Position numbers and translations under genes: made by a program. Below are positions 55,806 through 64,000 of a DNA stretch of 64,000 nt, piece by piece (position 1 is the stretch's first letter; every line of letters begins with the position of its first letter). This stretch comes from Archivesica marissinica (lineage: Eukaryota > Mollusca > Bivalvia > Venerida > Vesicomyidae). The stretch lies in NCBI GenBank assembly GCA_014843695.1, contig CM026390.1, positions 8,998,977-9,062,976 of the forward strand, given 5' to 3'. The notes beneath the pieces were generated by a model, which did not search any database, was not told the DNA's origin, and was given only the letters and a program-made list of their open reading frames with translations.

Positions 55806-56092
55806 GTACAGACGGATCTGTAGTCCAGTGGTAACACGCTGGACTGGTAATCCAGGGTTCGATCCCCCGTCTGACCCTAATAAAATTAACAGTCTTTCAG
55901 ATGGGACGTTAAACCGAGGTCTCGTGTCGGTGCTTTACACCGTGCACGTAAAAGAACCAGAGGAGACTCTGGAATGGGTCTCTGTCTGTATCATTGCACT
56001 ATCCTCCAAAATCTAAAATGACTAATCTCTTCAGGAGGCGTCGCTCATATAGGTAACCGGTAGCGATGATAAATAAACGTAAATCACACAAA
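55806..56092 (+). mobile_element. SINE family B (tRNA-Thr-like head), full length
   Basis: Head acagacggatctgtagtcca, anticodon loop ctggtaa (GGT, Thr) and B box gggttcgatcccc; central segment cagatgggacgttaaaccga; 3' end cgatgataaataaacgtaaa. The best reference copy in the window. Confidence 0.9.
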
Positions 56093-56116
56093 ATTATTGT
56101 TGTGATGCATATAGTA

Positions 56117-56500
56117 TGTGTTGCAGTACCTATATAGGCAGGCAGATAGTGTCCTGTGATTACTGATATACTAGTACCTATATAGGCAGGCAGATAGTGT
56201 CCTGTGATTACTGATATACTAGTACCTATATAGGCAGGCAGATAGTGTCCTGTGATTACTGATATACTAGTACCTATATAGGCAGGCAGATAGTGTCCTG
56301 TGATTACTGATATACTAATCTAGCGTTATTGTTGTGATGTATATAGTATGTGTTGCAGCACCTATATAGGCAGATAGTGTCCTGTGATTACTGATATACT
56401 AGCACCTATATAGGCAGGCAGATAGTGTCATGTGATTACTGATATACTAATCTAGCGTTATTGTTGTGATGTATATAGTATGTGTTGCAGCACCTATATA
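56117..56500. repeat. ~47-bp minisatellite, about 6-7 copies
   Basis: Unit tactagtacctatataggca followed by ggcagatagtgtcctgtgat and tactgata, with two insertions of attgttgtgatgtatatagt (a longer higher-order unit). Confidence 0.93.
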
Positions 56501-56576
56501 GTTCAATACAATTGGGATACGTTTCTTTATCCTCGCCCCCTGGTCTCACCTCACCCCCTGGTTAATTGGAGGTATA

Positions 56577-56754
56577 CAGTCAAACCTGTGTTAGTGGTCA
56601 CCTCTATTAAGCAGCCAACCTGCATTAAGCAGCCAGTTTCTATATTCCCAATATGTTATCTTATTATACATTTTACATCTACTAAGCAGCCACATGTGCT
56701 AAGCAGCCACATTTTGAAATTCCCTTGACTGGCTGCTTAAGTCAGGTTTGACTG
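56577..56754 (+). mobile_element. Tc1/mariner-like MITE, full length
   Basis: cagtcaaacctgtgttagtg at the start, gtcaggtttgactg at the end, TA on both sides. Confidence 0.9.
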
Positions 56755-56828
56755 TACCTCCAACAGTTAATCATTATATTTTTGGAGGATACGCTCCAAT
56801 TCCAGAAGCATCCCTGTGTCTTTTAATC

Positions 56829-57003
56829 CAGTCAAACCTGTGCTAAGCAGCCAGCCAATGGAATTACAGAAAGTGGCTGCTTAGCACAGGTGGCTTACTA
56901 GAGGTCAAATGTATAATAAAACAACATAATGGCAATTTGGAGACTGGCTGCTTAATACAGGTTGGCTGCTTAGTGGAGGTGATCACTAACACAGGTTTGA
57001 TTG
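56829..57003 (-). mobile_element. Tc1/mariner-like MITE, minus strand
   Basis: Starts cagtcaaacctgtgctaagc and ends cactaacacaggtttgattg. Opposite orientation to the copy 75 bp upstream, so the pair forms a long inverted repeat. Confidence 0.88.
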
Positions 57004-57309
57004 TACATTCCAGGTGTATAAAAACAGTTTTTCATTATTTTGCCGATATCTACAGGCTACAGCAGAGGGTCCGAGAAAGAAATAAACTCTTGCCAAACTA
57101 GCGATCCATGGATTCATACTCCAATGTGTTAACCACTGGACCACTGAATCATCTAGCAAGAATTGCAACTTATGGTGGGGTGGAGGGTGGGGGGTACTTA
57201 CTGACTGGTTCTAGGGTGGTTCACGAGCATGTTTATCCATCTAATGGTTTTATGGGGGCATTGAAACTGGGGAACGTTGGAATATAGTATTTGGAGACAG
57301 AACCAGTCA

Positions 57310-57955
57310 CTACTACCCCATTGTCAATACTCGCCCATCCCCACCCACCATCATAAACATATCACTACTTCCCCATCCCCACCCACCATCATAAACATAT
57401 CACTATTCCCCCATCCCCACCCACCACTATAAACATATCACTACTCCCCCATCCCCACCACCACCATAAACATATCACTACTCCCCCATCCCCACCCACC
57501 ACTATAAACATATCACTACTCCCCCATCCCCACCCACCATCATAAACATATCATACTCCCCCATCCCCACCCACCATCATAAATATATCACTATTCCCCC
57601 ATCCCCACCCACCACTATAAACATATCACTACTCCCCCATCCCCACCCACCACCATAAACATATCACTACTCCCCCATCCCCACCCACCACCATAAACAT
57701 ATCACTATTCCCCCATCCCCACCCACCACATATAAACATATCACTACTCCCCATCCCACCCCCCTAAATATCACTACTCCCCCATCCCCACCACCACATA
57801 AACTATACTCCCCCATCCCCACCCTCCCCCTCCCCACCCACCACCATAAACATATCACTACTCCCCATCCCACCCACCACTATAAACATATCACTACTCC
57901 CCCATCCCCACCCACCACCATAAACATATCACTACTCCCCCATCCCCACCTCATC
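57310..57955. repeat. 38-bp C-rich minisatellite, about 17 copies
   Basis: Unit cactactcccccatccccac followed by ccaccaccataaacatat. A zone at 57740-57840 is scrambled by deletions. One strand is strongly C-rich (ccccca, ccccac), so G-quadruplex or i-motif formation is conceivable. Confidence 0.95.
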
Positions 57956-57994
57956 ACCAAAAATAAATATTATACGTTTTGACAATTTTATGGA

Positions 57995-58890
57995 TGGCGA
58001 GCATATATAGACTTACAGTACACATCTGTACACCAACTGGTAATATATAGACTTACAGTACACATCTGTACACCAACTGGTAATATATAGACTATACAGT
58101 ACACATCTGTACACCAACTGGTAATATATAGACTATACAGTACACATCTGTACACCAACTGGTAATATATAGATTACAGTACATGTACACCAACTGGTAA
58201 TATATAGACTTACAGTACACATCTGTACACCAACTGGTAATATATAGACTTACAGTACACATCTGTACACCAACTGGTAATATATAGACTTACAGTACAC
58301 ATCTGTACACCAACTGGTAATATATAGACTTACAGTACACATCTGTACACCAACTGGTAATATATAGACTTACAGTACACATCTGTACACCAACTGGTAA
58401 TATATAGACTTACAGTACACATCTGTACACCAACTGGTAATATATAGACTTACAGTACACATCTGTACACCAACTGGTAATATATAGACTTACAGTACAC
58501 ATCTGTACACCAACTGGTAATATATAGACTATACAGTACACATCTGTACACCAACTGGTAATATATAGACTATACAGTACACATCTGTACACCAACTGGT
58601 AATATATAGACTATACAGTACACATCTGTACACCAACTGGTAATATATAGACTTACAGTACACATCTGTACACCAACTGGTAATATATAGACTTACAGTA
58701 CACATCTGTACACCAACTGGTAATATATAGACTTACAGTACACATCTGTACACCAACTGGTAATATATAGACTTACAGTACACATCTGTACACCAACTGG
58801 TAATATATAGACTTACAGTACACATCTGTACACCAACTGGTAATATATAGACTTACAGTACACATCTGTACACCAACTGGTAATATATAC
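57995..58890. repeat. 40-bp minisatellite, about 22 copies
   Basis: Unit cttacagtacacatctgtac followed by accaactggtaatatataga. A 1-bp longer form (ctatacagt) occurs in two separate blocks (58090-58145 and 58525-58620). Confidence 0.97.
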
Positions 58891-59522
58891 AAGATGACCT
58901 GCAATGAATTCTGAGAAGCTCTATTCAATTTTTGGCAGTTATTAACCCTTAAAATGTTATGGAAACAAATATTATACTATTGTCTTCAAAGGCATGTTTT
59001 GATGGAAAAGTTGAATCCAAAGTATGTTTTTTGTTATCAATACAATTGTAAGTTGTTGGAATAAGCAAAGAATTGAGAATCAGCAGAGGACATGTTTCGT
59101 TTTCAGCTTGTTACGTGGGATCAGAGAAGAAGCATATTTACCTATATATAGAAACAGATGCAGCCTAACGATACATGAAAATATACAAATAAAATAATAA
59201 ACAAAGAATCAATCCAGAGAAAGAAAGACATTGATAAAGTTACCTTTTAATGGTGCTCAAATACCCATACAGCTATCCACCATAATCTAGATGGGGTATT
59301 ACCCATGTTAATATAATGTTTAACTTCCTCATTCATATTACGCTATCTACTCAACTATGATAGTACAATTTAACAATGTCCGTGATTTGGCTCACAAGTT
59401 TCATATAAGTTTAGTCTTAAGTTAAAATATACTAGAAATATATCACAGTCACCACCCTATTGAATTCTGTGCAAAAATAAATCTGAAACTCCAAATATAG
59501 AATGTAATAAATTAGTAAATAC
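58891..59522. other. Intronic sequence without a recognised element
   Basis: AT-rich. I looked for the missing Rel homology exon here and did not find it. Confidence 0.4.
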
Positions 59523-62500
59523 ACACACATGTTCCTGAATCTGCTTAGGTTTATAGACATGAATGCACTCACACCCTATACAACCCCCATACAATCTGCT
59601 TAGCTTAGACATGACTGCACTCACACCCAATACAACCCCCATACAATCTGCTTAGCTTAGACATGACTGCACTCACACCCTATACAACCCCCATACAATC
59701 TGCTTAGCTTTGACATGACTGCACTCACACCCTATACAACCCCCATACAATCTGCTTAGCTTAGACATGACTGCACTCACACCCTATACAACCCCCATAC
59801 AATCTGCTTAGCTTAGACATGACTGCACTCACACCCTATACAACCCCCATACAATCTGCTTAGCTTAGACATGACTGCACTCACACCCTATACAACCCCC
59901 ATACAATCTGCTTAGCTTAGACATGACTGCGCTCACACCCTATACAACCCCCATACAATCTGCTTAGCTTAGACATGACTGCGCTCACACCCTATACAAC
60001 CCCCATACAATCTGCTTAACTTAGACATGACTGCGCTCACACCCTATACAACCTCCATACAATCTGCTTAGTTAGACATGACTGCGCTCACACCCTATAC
60101 AACCCCCATACAATCTGCTTAGTTTAGACATGACTGCGCTCACACCCTATACAACCCCCATACAATCTGCTTAGCTTAGACATGACTGTGCTCACACCCT
60201 ATACAACCCACATACAATATGCTTAGGTTTATAGACATGAATGCACTCACACCCTATACAACCCCCATACAATCTGCTTAGCTTAGACATGACTGCGCTC
60301 ACACCCTATACAACCCCCATACAATCTGCTTAGCTTAGACATGACTGTGTTCACACCCTATACAACCCCCATACAATCTGCTTAGCTTAGACATGACTGC
60401 GTTCACACCCTATACAACCCCCATACAATCTGCTTAGTTTAGACATGACTGCGCTCACACCCTATACAACCCCCATACAATCTGCTTAGCTTAGACATGA
60501 CTGCGTTCACACCCTATACAACCCCCATACAATCTGCTTAGGTTTATAGACATGAATGCACTCACACCCTATACAACCCCCATACAATCTGCTTAGCTTA
60601 GACATGACTGCGCTAAAACCCTATACAACCCCCATACAATCTGCTTAGCTTAGACATGACTGCGCTCACACCCTATACAACCCACATACAATATGCTTAG
60701 GTTTATAGACATGAATGCACTCACACCCTATACAACCCCCATACAATCTGCTTAGTTTAGACATGAATGCACTCACACCCTATACAACCCACATACAATA
60801 TGCTTAGGTTTATAGAAATGAATGCACTCACACCCTATACAACCCCCATACAATCTGCTTAGCTTAGACATGACTGCGCTCATACCCTATACAACCCCCA
60901 TACAATCTGCTTAGCTTAGACATGACTGCACTCACACCCTATACAACCCACATACAATCTGCTTAGCTTAGACATGACTGCGCTCACACCCTATACAACC
61001 CCCATACAATCTGCTTAGGTTTATAGACATGAATGCACTCACACCCTATACAACCCCCATATAATCTGCTTAGTTTAGACATGACTGCGCTCACACCCTA
61101 TACAACCCCCATACAATCTGCTTAGCTTAGACATGACTGCATTCACAACCTATACAACCCCCATACAATCTGCTTAGGTTTATAGACATGAATGCACTCA
61201 CACCCTATACAACCCCCATACAATCTGCTTAGCTTAGACATGACTGCGCTCACACCCTATACAACCCCCATACAATCTGCTTAGCTTAGACATGACTGCG
61301 CTCACACCCTATACAACCCCCATACAATATGCTTAGCTTAGACATGACTGTGCTCACACCCTATACAACCCACATACAATATGCTTAGGTTTATAGACAT
61401 GAATGCACTCACACCCTATACAACCCCCATACAATCTGCTTAGTTTAGACATGACTGCGCTCACACCCTATACAACCCCCATACAATCTGCTTAGCTTAG
61501 ACATGACTGCGTTCACACCCTATACAACCCCCATACAATCTGCTTAGGTTTATAGACATGAATGCACTCACACCCTATACAACCCCCATACAATCTGCTT
61601 AGCTTAGACATGACTGCGCTCACACCCTATACAACCCCCATACAATCTGCTTAGCTTAGACATGACTGCGCTCACACCCTATACAACCAACATACAATAT
61701 GCTTAGGTTTATAGACATGAATGCACTCACACCCTATACAACCCCCATACAATCTGCTTAGCTTAGACATGAATGAACTCACACCCTATACATCCCCTAT
61801 ACAATCTGCTTAGGTTTATAGACATGAATGCACTGACACCCTATACAATCTGCTTAGGTTTATATACATGAAAGCACTCACACCCTATACAACCCCTATA
61901 CAATCTGCTTAGGTTTATATACATGAAAGCACTCACACCCTATACCACCCCTATACAATCTGCTTAGGTTTATATACATGAAAGCACTCACACCCTATAC
62001 CACCCCCATACAATCTGCTTAGGTTTATATACATGAAAGCACTCACACCCTATACCACCCCTATACAATCTGCTTAGGTTTATAGACATGAATGCACTCA
62101 CACCCTATACCACCCCCATACAATCTGCTTAGGTTTATAGACATGAATGCACTCACACCCTGTATAATCTGCTTAGGTTTATAGACATGAATGCACTCAC
62201 ACCCTATACCACCCCTATACAATCTGCTTAGGTTTATAGACATGAATGCACTCACACCCTATACAATCTGCTTAGGTTTATAGACATGAATGCACTCACA
62301 CCCTATACAACCCCCATACAATCTGCTTAGCTTAGACATGAATGAACTCACACCCTATACATCCCCTATACAATCTGCTTAGGTTTATAGACATGAATGC
62401 ACTGACACCCTATACAATCTGCTTAGGTTTATATACATGAAAGCACTCACACCCTATACAACCCCTATACAATCTGCTTAGGTTTATATACATGAAAGCA

Positions 62501-63020
62501 CTCACACCCTATACCACCCCTATACAATCTGCTTAGGTTTATATACATGAAAGCACTCACACCCTATACCACCCCCATACAATCTGCTTAGGTTTATAGA
62601 CATGAATGCACTCACACCCTATACCACCCCTATACAATCTGCTTAGGTTTATAGACATGAATGCACTCACACCCTATACAACCCCCATACAATCTGCTTA
62701 GGTTTATAGACATGAATGCACTCACACCCTATACCACCCCCATACAATCTGCTTAGGTTTATAGACATGAATGCACTCACACCCTATACCACCCCATACA
62801 ATCTGCTTAGGTTTATATACATGAATGCACTCACACCCTGTATAATCTGCTTAGGTTTATAGACATGAATGCACTCACACCCTATACCACCCCTATACAA
62901 TCTGCTTAGGTTTATAGACATGAATGCACTCACACCCTATACAATCTGCTTAGGTTTATAGACATGAATGCACTCACACCCTATACCACCCCTATACAAT
63001 CTGCTTAGGTTTATAGACAC
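59523..63020. repeat. 52/55-bp satellite array, about 67 copies
   Basis: Unit tctgcttagcttagacatga, ctgcgctcacaccctataca, acccccatacaa. A longer form replaces agcttagacatgactg with aggtttatagacatgaatg. The short form dominates up to about 61700 and the long form after 61800. A short unit lacking accccc occurs in the second half. The largest array in the window. Confidence 0.98.
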
Positions 63021-63568
63021 AATCTCTTAGCTGTGAACAATTAGTTTAAACATTATTTATTTCCGTATTTGTACATGTAATCAAGAAATGAACATTTTAC
63101 ATATAATTTAACAGCAGTAGACTGAAAGGGATTAGGACGAAAGAAAACTTATATAGTTCTTCTCCCTATCAATTGATTGATATACAATAGGCACGAGAAT
63201 AATATATATATATTATTATAACAATGAAAATACGTAAAATCTGTTCTAGGAATATGCCAAAGAATTTCAGAAGTTATTGTATTATTAGAGAGTCAATAGT
63301 TTTGGATGTTAAAAAGACATGGTTAATATTTAATGGAATATTTGAAGAAATTTCAAGAACATGAACTATCAAATCTGAGCACGAGAAGAAGAAGAGATTA
63401 GTATAGAGTAGTGGTTGAATAGGATCGGTTGTTGTGTCAATAACGACAGCATTCAGATTGGAATCCGCCATGTGAACCTTTTAGAAATCATCCATCTTTG
63501 TGAACAATTGATACAACATACACAAAAATTAAAATATATTTTCGAGTTTTGTTATATAAACGTTTCGC
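63021..63568. other. Intronic sequence without a supported exon
   Basis: A minus-strand open stretch (63274-63471) starts MADSNLNAVVIDTTTD after an AG, but it shows no Rel homology motif. Nothing else seen. Confidence 0.35.
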
Positions 63569-63569
63569 A

Positions 63570-64000
63570 GTAAAGACAATTGGTTGCATTAGGTAGCCTC
63601 AGGTTGCATTGTGTAGCCACGGATTGCATTGGGTATAGCCTCGTGTTGCATTGGGTATAGCCTCATGTTGCATTGTGTAGCCACGAATTGCATTGGGTAT
63701 AGCCTCGTGTTGCATTGTGTAGCCACGAATTGCATTGGGTATAGCCTCGTGTTGCATTGTGTAGCCACGAATTGCATTGGGTATAGCCTTGTGTTGCATT
63801 GGATATAGCCTCATGTTGCGTTGGATATGGCCTCGTGTTGCATTGCATTGGGTATAGCCTCGTGTTGCATTGGGTATAGCCTCGTGTTACATTGGGTATA
63901 GCCTCGTGTTGCATTGGGTATAGCCTCGTGTTGCATTGGGTATAGCCTCGTGTTGCATTGGATATAGCCACGTGTTGCATTGGGTATAGCCTCGTGTTGC
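63570..64000. repeat. 22-bp minisatellite, about 19 copies, cut by the window end
   Basis: Unit tgcattgggtatagcctcgt followed by gt, alternating in the first half with a shorter form tgcattgtgtagccacgaat. It continues past base 64000. Confidence 0.96.

Noticed and set aside
55806..55880. Functional tRNA-Thr gene
   Set aside because: Head of a SINE with a conserved 3' body found at 12919 and 45582.
59220..59290. Possible exon ending at a ttaaaag|gtaact donor on the minus strand
   Set aside because: All three frames before the donor contain stops within a few codons.
63274..63471. Candidate upstream Rel homology exon (MADSNLNAVVIDTTTD...)
   Set aside because: No alignment to the expected Rel segment and no donor in a matching phase.

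Overview
The window is animal nuclear DNA. It has spliced genes with GT-AG introns, tRNA-headed SINEs, cut-and-paste DNA transposon debris, a LINE tail and a very heavy minisatellite load. No bacterial-style operons, ribosome binding sites or CRISPR arrays are present. The protein sequences and the repeat repertoire suggest a lophotrochozoan, most likely a bivalve mollusc; this is inference and the species is not identified.

Two host genes can be read with confidence, both on the minus strand. (1) 3641-5305 is a two-exon Ras-family GTPase of the RASD (Dexras1/Rhes) type: 270 residues, G boxes and a C-terminal CVVQ prenylation box. (2) 17388-53697 holds the last 13 coding exons of an NF-kappaB p105/Relish-type gene. 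The exons were joined here by protein similarity and splice-phase matching: 1,036 codons plus stop, with every junction in frame. In order they encode the end of the Rel homology domain with the nuclear localisation signal, a short glycine-rich region, a 385-codon Gln/Ser/Thr-rich linker, ankyrin repeats with an acidic insertion, a death domain and a C-terminal DSG-type phosphodegron. The N-terminal Rel homology exons lie beyond base 64000 or were not found.

Layout: 1-1400, LINE tail, a GC-rich minisatellite in inverted orientation and an unknown coiled-coil ORF; 2000-3250, SINE and an ACGC microsatellite; 3641-6300, RASD gene; 6600-17300, transposon-rich intergenic DNA, including a foldback element with a perfect 8-bp target duplication, a PHD-like zinc-finger exon, a decayed copy of a large unknown protein family, SINEs and an internally deleted hAT element; 17388-64000, the NF-kappaB gene and its introns.

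The most striking property is that about 23 kb of the 46.6 kb NF-kappaB interval (my sum of array lengths, about half) is tandem repeat, against about 3.1 kb of coding sequence. Some twenty unrelated unit families (17 to 101 bp) fill the introns. Several grew out of identifiable transposon ends: a piggyBac-like MITE end became a 42-bp array, a SINE head a 58-bp array, and a dispersed repeat an 80-bp array. One 101-bp array has copied the 3' half of a Rel homology exon together with its splice donor, leaving seven donors in a row. Several arrays are open in one or more frames and give long false ORFs.
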